The notes below the pieces were generated by a model. The model did no database searches. It saw nothing but the letters and a program-made list of their open reading frames with translations, and had not been told where the DNA came from. Made by a program: the position numbers and the translations under genes. A stretch of 64,000 nucleotides of DNA from Takakia lepidozioides (Eukaryota; Streptophyta; Takakiopsida; Takakiales; Takakiaceae). Position 1 is the stretch's first letter. The number at the start of each line of letters is the position of its first letter. Shown here in pieces: positions 1-18,957 of this stretch. The stretch spans positions 77,728,756 through 77,792,755 of the forward strand of contig CM060731.1 of assembly GCA_030704615.1 (NCBI GenBank), in the 5' to 3' direction.

Positions 1-1227
1 CATACTTCGGAGGTTGTCTCCGATCAGTGACAGTCGGCATTGTCTACACTTTGGGTGTTCTGGTAGCTCTGTCTGTCTTGTAATGCCAAGAGAGATTGCT
101 AGCTGCCGTGAACACCCATCTATGTCTAAGTTGCAACCGAGAAACGGGCTACGAGATCACGGATTCGTTGGCCATAGCACAATGCCATATGGTATAGACC
201 AAAGGATGTTCTTCAGTGAGTACGAGCTGATTTCATCATCAAATGGGAAGAGACTCAGTAAGAACGACTAGCACACCACCCTACTCGTACCCAACTCTTA
301 CATTGTTCTGCCGTTGTGGACAAACAATTGATCGCTTTGAGTGTAGTGATGATTACTATCTGGATAGTTTCTGGCATGGAGGTATGGAGATCCATTGCAT
401 CTTAAGCTGTTCAATGTGGCAATCAGATGCAAGGTGTCGAGTTGTTTCACTCGGGATGGGCCAAAGGGTTCTGCTGAGTGATGGTCTCTAGATGTTGCTG
501 TTCAAGGATCTGTAACTCTAGTTATTTCTCCTTAAGCAGCTCTGCAGCTTTCACACTCTCGCATAGTAAATGGAATGTGGCGCAGTGATGGAAGCCACTG
601 TAATCACTTGTTGGCAGTAGAAATTTCGGATCATTCTCAATAGGAAAGTGACCTAACAGGCATTAGCAAGCTCGATGGATTAGCACACTGGGACTAAAAT
701 CTGTAACCAGAAATGTTAGACTAGCAAGCTTACATTGGTGATGTTGGGTGTCACACTATGCCAATGGCGGATAGATAATAGGTCATGTGGAGTGGCAACA
801 TGTGCACCATGTACTGTGGCTATGAGCTGTTGAGTTCAGTGTCAGATCCAAGAAGTAGAAGACAAGTTTGCGCCGATTGTTTAAATTTTGTTTCTGCATC
901 ATCCAGGCTGGCTCCATGTGGTTGGCGAAGCAGACTGTAGCCACAATTTTGAGATAGGTTGTAACTATCTGTTTTGATCTGTTATCCACAACCGAGATTC
1001 TTATTTTCTTATTCTTTTTTTTAACAAAAAGCTTTTTGAAAAGCCCTCGGCTGTTCTCCAGGCGCCATTGCAGGGTGATTCTCTGCAACCTGTTTACCCA
1101 AGAGCTGATCTGTCCTTATTTGTCTCACATTCAGAGTACATCTCCACCAACCAGTGGATCCTTTCTTCTTGTAGATTGCTTGCTCGTTGCCATGGACCTG
1201 GTTTTCTGATTAAATGCCTGTGTTGCA
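1..1227. other. No gene recognised upstream of the aminoacylase gene
   Basis: Short open frames only, none with a recognisable domain. A 5' exon or the promoter of the aminoacylase gene may lie here. A second short frame from an ATG at 1214 encodes a hydrophobic stretch, but no donor in the right phase joins it to the aminoacylase frame. Confidence 0.4.
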
Positions 1228-4200
1228 ATGGTTATCATTTTTGCATCACATGTTGGCACTACTGTTGATTGTAGAAGATATGAGCGCGTCCTCAGACTGA
1301 TATTAACTCATTCTCCTTGTCTGCTACTGCTGTTTCTTTGTATGTTCACAGGGGTTACAAGTGATGAAGATGCTGTTGAGCGCTTCCGTGAATATTTGCG
1401 TATTCCTACAGTGCACCCTGACCCAGATTATAGTCCAGCTGTGCGATTCCTACTCACACAAGCCTATTCAATTGGCCTTGATGCTCAGACAATTGAGTTT
1501 GTGAAGAAGAAGCCTGTTGTGCTGATTTCATGGAAGGGGGAACATCCCTTCCTGCAGTCGGTACTACTCAACTCCCACATGGACGTTGTACCGGTGGAGA
1601 AAGACAAGTGGAAATATGACCCATTTGTTGCATACATGGACGACAATGGCGACATTTTTTCAAGAGGCGCCCAGGTATCTATCCTTGTTAAGAGATGTAG
1701 ATAATGCTGTTATGCGCAATTTCTCAATTCAGGGGGTGCCATTTATTTCACAATGTACGGCTGACAGGTACAGTGTCAGACTGTCTGTCAAGACCTACTT
1801 GACACAATCTTTCCTAACTGGGAATCAACTCAAGTGTGTAATGACCGCTCTCTTGGACCCCCTTTGTAAGATGAAATTGTCTGTAGCTTGTTTTGAACCC
1901 AAGTGTGGAAGTAGGTGGCATTGTAGAAGAGTGTCGAGCAAATTGGCACTGCCTCAACCAGTAAGACTTAAAATACTAGAAATGCCAAACGCATAATCAG
2001 AGTGTGTTGCTTTGCTATTGCACAGGTCTTGAGTTGACCTTTGACAGCGAGAGAGCACTGGGGACCCGTATTAAAAGCTTCTGCCCGGAATTACTGAGTT
2101 GCATCATAGTGGATTCATCTGGACTTTCATGCACCTTACTTATCAAAACCCTGGCAAGGAAATTTGTGCAGCTGTTGATTGCAAACTAAACCTGTTTAGA
2201 GGAGCACATGACCGTACTCAGTATGTAGTAATTGCTCTGTCATGTAGGTGTATGCCATGCTTTTTGGTCATTGCAGAAAGCTTAAGGGGAACAGAAATTT
2301 TGTTGGTGTTTTTTCTTGTCAAGAAGGTGTCGTCATTGAGCACGAAAGTAATTCATCGTCAAAGGCATTTGTCCTCAGGCCCTTGCCTTAATCCTCTTAG
2401 TAGGGGAGGGAAGTTAAGATGGAGGTCCTTTTCTATCTCCTACCAGTGATTGAGAGTGACATATTGACTTGTTCCATTCCTACATGGGCAAGCAGGACAT
2501 GAAGTCTGTGGGCATGCAATACCTAGAGGCAATTCGGAACCTGCGAGAGCAAGGATTCTCACCACTCCGAAGTGTACATGTCACATTTGTTCCCGACGAA
2601 GAGATTGGTGGGGGTGACGGATTTGCAAGATTCATTACTTCACCTGAATTCCAGGGTTTGAATGTTGGGGTTGCACTAGACAAGGGAGAGCCATGTCAGG
2701 AAGGGCACTACCGTGTCTTCAATGGAGAGAGGGCACCCTGGTGGCTAGTGATCAAAGCAGTAGGGGTGCCTGGCCATGGCTCTAAGCTGTTTGACAATAG
2801 TGCAGTGGAGAATCTTGAGAAGAGTATTGAAACAATATCACGGTTTCGGACAGCACAGTTTGATTTGATCAAGGCTGGAATGAAGGCGGAAGGAGAGATT
2901 GTGTCTGTCAATCCAGTATTTCTTAAAGCTGGCTTGCCAACTCCTACTGTAGGTTCTGTTTCTTCAATGTAGCAATGTGATCCAGAGGTTATGGTGGTTC
3001 CAATTGGAAGCTATATGGAAGAAATTTGAACTGTCATGTTTGCCTCTCTTGGTCTTAAATGAATTTGCACCCACTGCAGAAATTCATCAACCTCTCAATT
3101 GCATGTCAGTCAATCTATGAGCTTATCTATGGTCTGCATTTGTCAGTAAGATTCCCAAGTCACATTTGTATGATGAGGGAGGCTTTGCTTGAAGAAAGGG
3201 TGACAAGTGAATGCAGTAACAAATGATATCTTCATCAACATAGTCAACCTTTGTGATAGTTCTGTAGACCTACATGTCATAAGCAGCTGATATTGATTTA
3301 CTCACTGTTTACTCACATGGTGTTGCAATGGTGATTCAGGGCTTTGTAATGAACATGCAACCTTCAGAGGCTGAAGCTGGCTTTGATATTCGGGTACCCC
3401 CTTTTGCTGACCCACTTTCCCTTGAGAGACGAATTGCTGAGGAATGGGCACCTGCTTCTCGCAACCTGTCTTACAAGGTTAGTGACATTGCCCTTGACGC
3501 TTGAAAGCGCTCTGTGAACATCCTAATGCTTGTTCAATCTTTGTTGTTCATTGTCTTGTCCTGGTTTTTTGGAGATCTTCAATTGGGATAAGCTAACAAT
3601 CCATTAGATCCCAGGAGTATTTGTGGCTGGCACCTTGAGAGCGACGGATTACACGGTGCTTCCTTTCTGCAGTCCCTCTACTTCCATGTCATTGATAAGT
3701 CTCGAGTGTTTGCATGTGACAGGTTTTAGTACTGAAAAATAGGCAAAGTGGGAAGGGGTAATTTTGTGTTTGGGAAGCATGAATGTTCTGAGTCTTCTTC
3801 CTCTTGGGATTGTGAGCGGGGCAGTATGAGCAAAAAGTGTATGGACAAACAGCAGTTACACTGGTGGATTCATCCAACCCTTGGTGGGGCCTGTTTGAAG
3901 AGGCAGTGGCTAAGGCAGATGGCAAGCTTGGCCCACCAGAAATATTTCCAGCAGCTACGGATGCACGCTTTATCCGAGCGTCAGGATTACCAGCATTCGG
4001 GTTTTCACCCATGGCAACCACACCCATCTTATTGCACGACCATAACGAGGTGGGTCACTGTCTGATTGTGTTTTGTACATGCACAATTGACATGAGGGTG
4101 TTGTTGATGACAATATAACTGAACAGAGGAGTTTTCGCTGTGCTCTATTTACTGCATAGAGAGATTTTTGTTAGGTTTTTTTGAAATGTAGTGGTACTAG

Positions 4201-5109
4201 TGATAGTCAATCTGAAGTTCTCATGAATTTTTTCTTTTGAACCTCAAACAGATGACTTGGTCGCTAGGTTATGATGGTCACAGAGAGCGTTGTGAGGGGT
4301 TCAAATTATCTTGGGGCCTGAATCTGAGGCTACATTTCAGTGGGGACATCCAGAGACTGGACAACTCCTCCAGTCTTTGCAAGTCGTCTTCACAAAGTGC
4401 AGCAAGCAATGCATCTAGGAGGCCCTCAGTTATGATAGATTCAATCAGCTGCATCTCTCTTGACTCTTGGAGTGGTGCAATTCGGGCTACCTTTTAACAT
4501 CCTGGCAGATTTTTCTGTTTTTCTCCGGAAAATTGGCAAAAACCTCAGTATGAAGATGTGGATAAATCGCATGCCCATGAATGTTGCGCATATGTGATCT
4601 ACTCCTACTGTTGGAAGCCGATGAAATTGGTGGGGAGTGGTGGCAGCTTGTCACTGTTAGACATGATGAAGTTGATGGTTTCAGTCTTCATGATTAACAA
4701 CACAATGTTAAGACTGCACTCTCCATGTAGCATTAGTTGAGGTATCAACTTTGACTGGTGCAATTTGGTTAAACTTTAATGTCTGTATGGAGTTGTTACT
4801 CTTCACTTCCATAGAGATCTTCTCAACTCTTGTAGCGCTGAAGATGAATGTGACTCAGGTTGAATACAGTCATGTGTCTTAGGTTGATTGTTGTAAGGTC
4901 CAGGAAGGCCAGGCTAACGTTGTAAGACTGGATGTCTGAAGTTGTTGCATGCCATTAGATGTGGGATCTGGGAGCACTTAATTAACATTAGACATTGTAT
5001 TTGTCAGTTTATCAATGCGCAGGAGTTTCTTAAGGGCATCACAGTGTATGAGCACATCATCAAAGCCTTCTCAAGCTTTCCAGGTATTGAGGGTACGCTC
5101 TCCAATTGA
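1228..5109 (+). CDS. ACY1: Aminoacylase-1 (N-acyl-L-amino-acid amidohydrolase, M20 family)
   Basis: Removes the acyl group from N-acylated amino acids using two metal ions. Five exons join in phase with GT..AG borders: 1228-1674, 2496-2948, 3340-3477, 3825-4049 and 5008-5109. They give about 454 residues, slightly longer than the usual 400-440. Seen in order: a hydrophobic stretch at residues 33-40 that could be a signal segment, NSHMDVVP (metal His117, Asp119), VPDEEIGG (Glu184, the expected general base, and metal Glu185), ERAPWW, EAEAGFDIRVPP, and HDHNE near the C-terminus with the last metal His. Oddity: the family motif ALDEG reads ALDKG, so a metal-ligand Glu is Lys212. The start is uncertain: the chosen ATG reads straight into the conserved part, but a cacag acceptor at 1350-1351 could mean an unseen 5' exon. 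The remaining exons are secure. Confidence 0.9.
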
Positions 5110-7677
5110 TGCCTCTTCTTAGTAGCGAAAGAATGTTAGTTTAATTGTACAGGATAGAACCTTCAAAGGCATGTCTGGTGGATACATCTTTAGTTCTGTC
5201 CCTCAAAACTACCCCAGTCACCCAACTTATCTGATGTAACTAGTCAGCACTTCAGTTTTGGGATAGACAGGAAGTGCAAAATAGTTCAATATGCCATAGT
5301 GAGCAAGATTCTGATATGGCTTTAGTGACAGAATTGCTTATGCAGGCCAGAGTGAAAAAGGGTTCTTAAGCATAGTGAAGAGAGGTTCTAAGGGTTTGTA
5401 AGATACTTGTATCATGTTCCTTGGGTCCACTTATTGTATATAAGAGACCTCATTTTTCATTACAAATTAAATGATTTTGCAAGCTGCCAGATTTGGTGCT
5501 GCATGCTTTGATGACAGCAAGTTGTGAAGCAAAGATGTTTTAGGACAGGCTCATCTTTCCATCTTTTCTTCAGCCTTTGAGCTCAGTGGAGCAGTGTGGA
5601 GTGAGTAACTTGGCGAGCTAATAATTTGTCTCTGAATATGTAACATTTTATCTCATGTCTCCCCATGGTTGTCAATTGTTGATTGTAACGAGATTGATTG
5701 AATTGCCTCTTGTGTGGGAAGTGTATGTCAATTAAGTAATCCTTGGTTACCCAAGTTGACTTGGCTGGGTGCCAGGGCATGGAATGCCTTAATTTGTCCG
5801 ATTCTTTTGCAGACCAGGGTTGCATGCAAGGCAGTGGCACGTCTTGAGTTCGTACAGAAATAATTGCGGCATGTCTTTGGGATTGTAACCTGAAACCAAA
5901 AAAAAAACTAGTCTGTTGCTTCAGCTCATCACTTCACTGGTTAGCTTCCATGTCTGTTGACATCCATGCTGGTGATGGCTGGCCAGTTCTGTCAGGGACA
6001 GTAATAACTTCAAACTTGTTAGCGGATCATAGCAAGTCTAATGATAGTGTCCCACTGTTGCTTTCTCAGCAGGTGTAGGTATACCCGACTGTGGCCCGGA
6101 AACCCAGTTGACACCGCTAGACGGTTCTGGCTTCAAGACTAGAGTGAAGCATGCCGCAAGAGACAGAAACAGGTCCGAGCCTGTGGACACTTTATCTGTG
6201 GATTGAGCAGAGCACAGCCGTTTGCACCCCAGGCCAATGCTTTTTAAAGAGCTCTGGGGGCCAAAAACCATTTGCCAGATCAGGTTCTGGCCCATGCTAG
6301 CTATTCTTCCAGTTAGATGTAAATGCAAAGACCTGTGGAGGATGTTAGATGTCAATGCAAGACATCTGACTGCATGTCGAGATTAAAGATTCTCTGCCGA
6401 GCGCCTGGACAAAGGCATGTGTACGCTATGGAGTGGTGGAATGAGCTGCAAACGAAGTCTCACAGGGTTGTAGTCAGCTCCCTACACCTGAGGATCATGG
6501 CTGTGCATGGTGTATCATGATCAAGTCTGCTTGTGCTCACTGCGAACCAGAAAGTTGGCTGCTGCCATCCCTAGAAGATCAGTCTACGCCATTTCGGTTA
6601 GCATATTACCATCCTCATACAGGGCCTTAATCTGTTATCTGTAGGAGTTTTACAGAGGAAATAGAAAGCCTCCCTTCCCTTCCTATGTAGGATGGCAAAT
6701 GGTGAGATGATGCCAAGTTGCTTCTGAACGGAACTATCCTGTCATGGTTACAAGGCAAGAGTGGAACAGGCATGGCGTCTTCCCTCTGTAGACCCTCCAA
6801 TTTTGTCAGCCCACGGCTGGAATGACCAGCGGCAGAAAGGGTTCAGTGTGACCCATTGAAGATTATTACAGATTACTCTTACTGTCTAAAGATTGTTAGT
6901 GCTAACCCAGACATGCCTCTGATGTCAACAGTGCAAAAGAGGACACTGGAAAACGACTGATTCTAATTCAATTTACAATGCAGAACAATTTCCTTATCCC
7001 ATGGGGTTTGTATCATGCTGCTTCAGTCAGAGGCCTACTTGTGGAGGGATTAAGTGCAGTGATCACTTACATTAAAGACTGCACAGTAGCATCATCTGTG
7101 TTCTTGCTTGCCTGCAAATGTGGGTGAGCTCCCCATTGACATCTCCAATACCACAGCAAAGTAAGTTGCTTGCAAAAACTTCCAGAATCCTCTCTACGAC
7201 CAGTGTCATGTTGCAGGTCTGGGTGTAGATGAACAACCCAGAAGGTTGCATCCATCCATCAAAGGATGAAAAGCTCAGCAGGGGCTCAGGAGATCCACAT
7301 GCAGGTAATCCTTGCTGAAGAGGATGCTTGTGACCTGGAGTCAGCTGGGGGTGCATGTTGCTGTGGAGCAGAAAAAATCTGTGGTGAATTGGGTGGCTGT
7401 ACTTGTGGATACCACAGAAGTTGCCACATAGCCATGGCTCTTCCTCAAGCAACCAATTTTCTCTTGCATAGCCCAGATCATGTCATCTTTGAGAAGGAGA
7501 GGGAGTCTGCAGACTGGATCCATGCACTGGAAAGTAAGCATGTGGGAGAGACATGGACATTGTGGGACCCCGAGTAGTGTAGACCTTCATGCACCGGTGC
7601 TTCAAATCACATCTCAAATCTGGAAAATGGAAGTGTTAACCTTGTCATTAGCCTGAGTCCCACACACTGCACACAGG
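5110..7677. other. Intergenic region between ACY1 and the beta-amylase gene
   Basis: No frame with a recognisable domain on either strand. It should contain the aminoacylase 3' UTR and the beta-amylase promoter. No convincing poly(A) signal or TATA box decides either end. Confidence 0.4.
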
Positions 7678-13571
<5,894 letters not shown>

Positions 13572-16500
13572 GTGCTTCGGCTCTCCCTCTCCAGTGGAAA
13601 GCTCAATCTTATTGTAGACATCAGTCACCTAAGCATCTTTTGTGTAACATGCTGTATTTAGTGTAAATTCACCAAAACCACAATGATGCTTGTGTTGTAT
13701 GCTAGCTTTCAGAGTCCAGCCTCAAATGCCTACTCTCTGATTGTATGTGAGCATGAAGGCCTGACTCATGGAAGACACTTTCACAGCAGCTGAGAGAGAC
13801 ACACCACATAAATCAAGAGGGATGAAGGAAAAAAAGTTGCAACAGAAGTCCATATCTTCACTCCTTGGGTGGACTTGCATTCAGGTCTTCTTAATGTGGC
13901 ATTGCCCAAGCTGTGCACAAGATTCAGAGGTGGCTTGGAATGTCAAAATAAGTGATACCTTCCCTCACCACCATCTCCTTCAGTACTAGGTCCTGTACTA
14001 AGCTCTCAGACATCAGAGGATCTCTTCTTGACATCAAACTCTTGTCAGTTGAGATTTTCTGAACATTTGCGAAATGCACCTTCAAATGAAACAATGGTGG
14101 CACCAAGACCTACTTATCGAATTGGAGTTGGTCGATCCTACCCATCAAATGGGTGATCTCCCAAGAAAACTGTACCATAACCTGGAATGTTGCAAATACA
14201 ATTGCCAGCAGCATCACAGATTGCCTTGCATTTTGGATCACATTCAGAAGAGTTCCCATATGCCACCAATGCCAGGGCCATAACCAAAAGAATACTCCAA
14301 GTGCTGCACCTCATTTTCCTGAAGATACACTAGCCCAAATTACCCCAGATCACAACAGAGGGAACCTCAATAATCTTTTCCAGCAGCTGAAGAATGGTCA
14401 AATGCACATTCTGCCAGTTTCAAGGAGCACTAATGCAGTGACTTATCCTCTTGGAGGGGGAATGGAGCAACAGACTGACAAATTGTTGGTTACAAGTCAA
14501 GGCCCATGTATCTCAGGAACCAAGTGACTCAGATCTTCTGCATATACTCTGGGAGATTTTTAATGTAAATGTGCTGGTGTCAGCAGTAAACCAGTCTCGC
14601 TTGGGTCCAATGGAAGATTAAGCTTGGAAGGCAAATGATTCAGGCAATTATGCAAATGTCCTATAACCTTGCCTTCAAATTTCCTTCAGCGAAACTAGTT
14701 CACCCCTGCTTGCGCACTTCCAGGTGATTCATTCGGAGTGCACTTCAGAGATTTGTACACTTCAATCTCAACCATTGGCTTATTCTCAAGCAATCTTCTT
14801 ATCTGCAAACTGCAGACAGCTATTACCCTCCGCAAGTAGCAATCTTCTATTCTTTTCTGAGAATATAGACCTTCGTATATCATTGAGATCTGCTTCAATA
14901 ACACAGATACATATATTCTGCTTGCACTTTGGATTCATGGCACCTGCCCTCCCCTCTGATGGATAAAACTGAAGTAAAAATCGTGTATCTGTGATTATCC
15001 TCTTCCTCTATGCATGCCTGTACTCTCTCCTGCCCTCTTTCGGCATTTCATCCACGGACGCCCTTGCAGAAGCATGGCATTGCTCTGTAGCAGCAAATGA
15101 ATCCAAACTTAAAGAGTCGACTTGAGAAACCATAATAAATTTGCTTTTCAAGGCACAAAGAGACACATCCAATCATACTTTAGACCAAGGATTATACACA
15201 TACACAAAGTTTCCAAATTTTGACATCCCTGTTTGAAGTATTACAAGGAACCCACGCAAAGGCCATGAAATTCATAACTAAGCAGGATATGAATAACACC
15301 TTTATCAGCAGGCAGGCTGTATTCTGAGAGGTAATATCTGACCTGGAACCCTTGAGTTTGAGGCAGTTGATCACGCAATCTGGGTCTATTTCAGGAGTGA
15401 TCGATGTGTTCCACTGGTGTCGGCTGTATGTGGGACTGGACGACATTTACATTCCACCCCTTTCGAACCTTGCGCGCACGCACATATCCCACACACTCTC
15501 CTCCTCCCAATGAGAAAGCGTAGACCACCTTGGTCACTTTCGGATCGAAGAGTAGTTCTACCAAATGATAATGAAACTATATTCAAGTGATTGATGGAGG
15601 ATCCTTTCCACAAATTCGAAGCATTGGATATGGACGGATGGCATGCTAGATGACGTTAGAGGAAGCAAACAGTAGGTTCATGAACAGCTGGAGAGGTGGA
15701 ATGGCAGGAGGCCTCGCACCAAACCGTATTCGATGCAGACACATTATAGCAAAAGAACAGACAGAGTATATCAAGAACAGCTCGGAGGGATGGGGAAGGA
15801 GTGCACAGCAAAAGCCTCAGTCCATACATAAAACTTTTACGAGAACAGAGATGGAAAATCTAAAAAAGGGGAAGAAAGAGAGGATCGCCCACAAGAAGCC
15901 CATTCGTTAGAGAGTGCCGATCAGAGATCCGGCTATCGTGAGCACGTAGCAGAACCTGACCTGGCCTTCTCGACATCGGCTACGCGTAGGAGCTAGGGAA
16001 AAGACAAGCATAGATCCTCCAATGCTGGCTGGACTCCCCAGGGATGAACAATATGAATCACCTCTTCTTCTTCCGGGACTTGCAAAAGCTCTTGTAAACA
16101 CTGTTGTGTTCCGTTTGATGTTGAAAGTCCCTTGGGAAGGCTGAAGTGCTTCTGCAACCGACACAGGACTCAGAAGGTTTAGATGTATGAATGCTCTAAC
16201 ACCTAATTGAAGTTGTAATACAAATCCTGTAGTGAGAAGGCACTTTTATAGATGATATTCATCTGTCTATCCATGAGCAGGTGGGTAGGTATATCGACCC
16301 ACCCTGTCGATAGAGGAGCCCGATGGGAAGGCAGGCCGTCCTCGTGTCGGCGAGGCATGCAAAGACGGCTACTTAGGTTTTTTCAGAAAGCCTGGTGTGG
16401 GCTTTAGAACTCTGTCGAGACCGGTAGTTGGTGGCATGCCGTCCTCCCTCTTGTGTCTGGGACTGCTGCTGGTATGCTCTTCTTGGTAGCATAGGCGAAT

Positions 16501-16799
16501 CAATCTCCTCTTCCCATTTCGGAGTGTGTGGAAAAATACTCATAGGATGTGCAGCCTTTGATCACGTACAGCCACACTCTTCAGACACATTTCCGCTGAA
16601 ATGGGATCTATCAAAAAATTCATGCGGATGTGCAGCCGATGGTGAACTATGCGAAGATGCGTGGCGAAGGAGAGAATGCTGGTGTCTGTGACTACATTGT
16701 GATTACATTGCAGTGTAAGTCCCTTTCCCTTGATTCCTTTGGTTAGTCAGCCCAGAGTAGTTAAAGGGGCCAATCGCAAACCAGCCTTTTGCATCCAAT

Positions 16800-16802
<3 letters not shown>
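13572..16802. other. Intergenic region without a recognised gene
   Basis: Several open frames of 60-125 codons occur on both strands (for example 14153-14527 + and 13924-14106 -). None shows a domain, splice-consistent neighbours or convincing codon use. It should include the beta-amylase 3' UTR. Confidence 0.4.

Positions 16803-16842
<40 letters not shown>
16803..16842. repeat. (GA)n microsatellite
   Basis: About 20 perfect GA units. It sits directly before the first of two related segments (16850-16904 and 17191-17243). Confidence 0.95.
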
Positions 16843-16844
<2 letters not shown>

Positions 16845-16849
16845 GCCAA

Positions 16850-17243
16850 TGCAGTGGATCCGTCCAGTTTTGACCGCATTGATGACCTAGGGGATGACAC
16901 TCAGGAAGGCATACGCCAAGTTGCAATACTTGGTACATAATGCCTTTATTATGACTCGCTCTTCACCTCATACACAGGACATCGTATGATGAGATATTGA
17001 CGTTGTCTCCATTACTAGGTGGCTCTTTTGAGTTTGTAAATTTTTCTGGCAATTTTCGCATTATTACAAGTTCTTGGGTTAGAGCTCAACGCCTTGCAGG
17101 TACATAGAGGTGGCTGATTTGTCCTTCACGTGTCATTTCCAAGATCAGGAACCATACTGTCTATGTCGGACCTGTCTGTGGTTCCACCTGCCAACGCAGT
17201 GGATCCGTTGAGTTTGGACCGCGGTGATGATCTAGGGGATGGC
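16850..17243 (+). repeat. Two diverged copies of a ~55-bp coding-like segment
   Basis: 16850-16904 and 17191-17243 share CCAAYGCAGTGGATCCGT at their start and GATCTAGGGGATG-like sequence at their end. In one frame both read ANAVDP followed by two or three variable residues, then DR and DDLGD. Copies diverged at third positions while keeping the peptide suggest descent from a coding exon. I do not recognise the protein. Confidence 0.5.
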
Positions 17244-17264
17244 AGGTTAATTATTTCCCGTGTT

Positions 17265-17475
17265 GAACTAACAGTCGTTGTGAGTGGATCATTGTTTGTG
17301 AAGTTCTTGAAGATTGAGATGGCAAGGAGAAAAAACATGGAGGAGATCACACTCAAATTCCAGGATAGACAATCCTTGGAATTGAGTTGTGATCTCCTCC
17401 ATGCCTTTCTCCCTTGTCATCTCAATCTTCAAGAACTTCACAAACAATGATCCACTCACGCGACTGTGAGTTAAT
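17265..17475. repeat. Long near-perfect foldback (inverted repeat)
   Basis: 17279-17352 and 17386-17461 are reverse complements over about 75 nt with only a few mismatches. The ~35-nt loop is itself palindromic (ATTCCAGGAT against ATCCTTGGAAT). Weaker pairing extends outwards to about 17265 and 17475. A direct copy of the loop segment follows at 17473-17515. It could be a young hairpin locus, a foldback element or an inverted duplication. Confidence 0.85.
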
Positions 17476-17938
17476 TCCAGGATGGACAATCCTTGGAATT
17501 GAGTTGTGATCTCTTGTTTACTTGCTTGATTGGGCGCAAGAACTGTAAGATCTTCTAACTCTCCATTCTTTTGAGAAGTTTAAAGTTTAGTGATCACTTA
17601 ATGTATTTGGTCAATGTTATTAGTTATTTAGATCTAATGTTTTGTGCAGATGAAATGGAGCTTCTGGATCTGATTCCGACAATACACAGCATGAAGCTCA
17701 GTTACGAGCATCGACTGGCCGCGTTCGGCCAGTCGCTCATCAGCTGTGTTAAAAAATTTATCCACGACCTGATGTATATGGGGAGGGTCAAACTTGCAGA
17801 GGCACGGCTGGAGGAGGGTGTTGATTCATGTCAAAAGTCTACTTCATATCAGACGAAGCTGAGGCTGTCCTCGCGTTTCAGGGTTGGTCTCACCTTGAGG
17901 GAGGTGTTGGAAGCAGTCTTTGACATGAAATCTGAACT

Positions 17939-18957
17939 GTGTACGGGCCATACGTTGGCACCGATATTCCACCGACACTTCAAGATTCCAAAAGGATTTC
18001 AACACCAAAGGGAGCACAAAAGTGCCTATGTGAAATTCTGCAAGTGCTGGAAGAAGAGGAAGAAGAGGTAATCCATTTTGAGGTTATTAAGTGTCATTTC
18101 ATTTCAGTTCCCTCTCCCTTATGGACGCCAGAAGGTTGCAACTCATGTTCCCGGTCACACTGACATACAGTGCCAAGAACGGTGAGCTATTCAGGTTTCC
18201 ACAGTACCATGTGCTTCTTTGTACATAGCTTGTATTTTAGTATATATGGAATACAAGTTAGACTTTTTGGGTTGACAGGTGGTGCAATGTGCTTGATCCC
18301 TCCATCAAAGTTGACAATTGGACACCCCAAAATATGCGCAGCTTGCAGAACTGGTCACCAAGTATGGAGCCCACCACTGGGCAGCTGTTACTAGTGAGAT
18401 GGGCCATTGTACTGATAATCAATGCTTCGGGTCTCATATCTTTCCCTGTAAACCAGTTCTTGGTCTCCTGTTAGGTCGGCCTTGCAGCCTCACTGGATAC
18501 TGTGGAGTATTTACAGCAGAAAATATTAGTTGAATAACTCTAGACCACAGCATGCTATTTGGCAAATGTTGGATTAAAGGTAGGTCTCAGTGTGACTGTT
18601 TGGTGTGGCCATTTGTGGGTAGTGCAGGAGGGGTTCCACCATTGTTACTGTGTATAATCAGGTCTTGGTTCTTGCAGACCCTCGAAACCATTACACCCAA
18701 AGCAATATTCTCAGGAAATGGTGGATGAACTGAGTAGGTACACAGATTCGAAGAATGAAGCAAGGCATCCGCACCATACAGTGGGTTTCGAAAAGGAAAT
18801 CAAGATTCGGCGGGCTGTCTTTGCATCAAGCTTTGTGGGTCGTCTTCCACAGGGGCTGTCAATGAAACATCTGAAGAAGGGCCCTGCACATCAGTCTGCA
18901 GTCCAAGATTCTCAAAGAGGGGTAAGTGCATCTAAGAGAGCTCTTTTGGAACTTTGA
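17939..18957 (+). pseudogene. Remnant of a SNAPc subunit 4-type Myb gene
   Basis: SNAPc4/Myb4R proteins bind snRNA promoters through tandem Myb repeats. Exon 18108-18181 encodes PYGRQKVATHVPGHTDIQCQ and splices in phase to an exon starting at 18279 that reads WCNVLDPSIKVDNWTPQ. This is the end of one Myb repeat and the start of the next. The second repeat continues as LAELVTKYGAHHWAAVTSEM and CTDNQC, but in another reading frame, so a frameshift lies near 18320. An exon ending in a run of Glu (to about 18066) probably precedes. The frame at 18718-18957 (KIRRAVFASSFVGR) may be a downstream exon. The first half of the gene is not seen. A sequencing error in a living gene is possible, but the missing 5' part favours a pseudogene. 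Confidence 0.6.

Noticed and set aside
1214-1270. Signal-peptide-like first exon (ATG at 1214) for aminoacylase-1
   Set aside because: No donor in the phase needed to join the conserved frame at 1352.
14153-14527. 124-codon + strand frame in the 13.6-16.8 kb gap
   Set aside because: No homologue recognised, no splice-consistent partner, and a - strand frame overlaps part of the same bases equally well.
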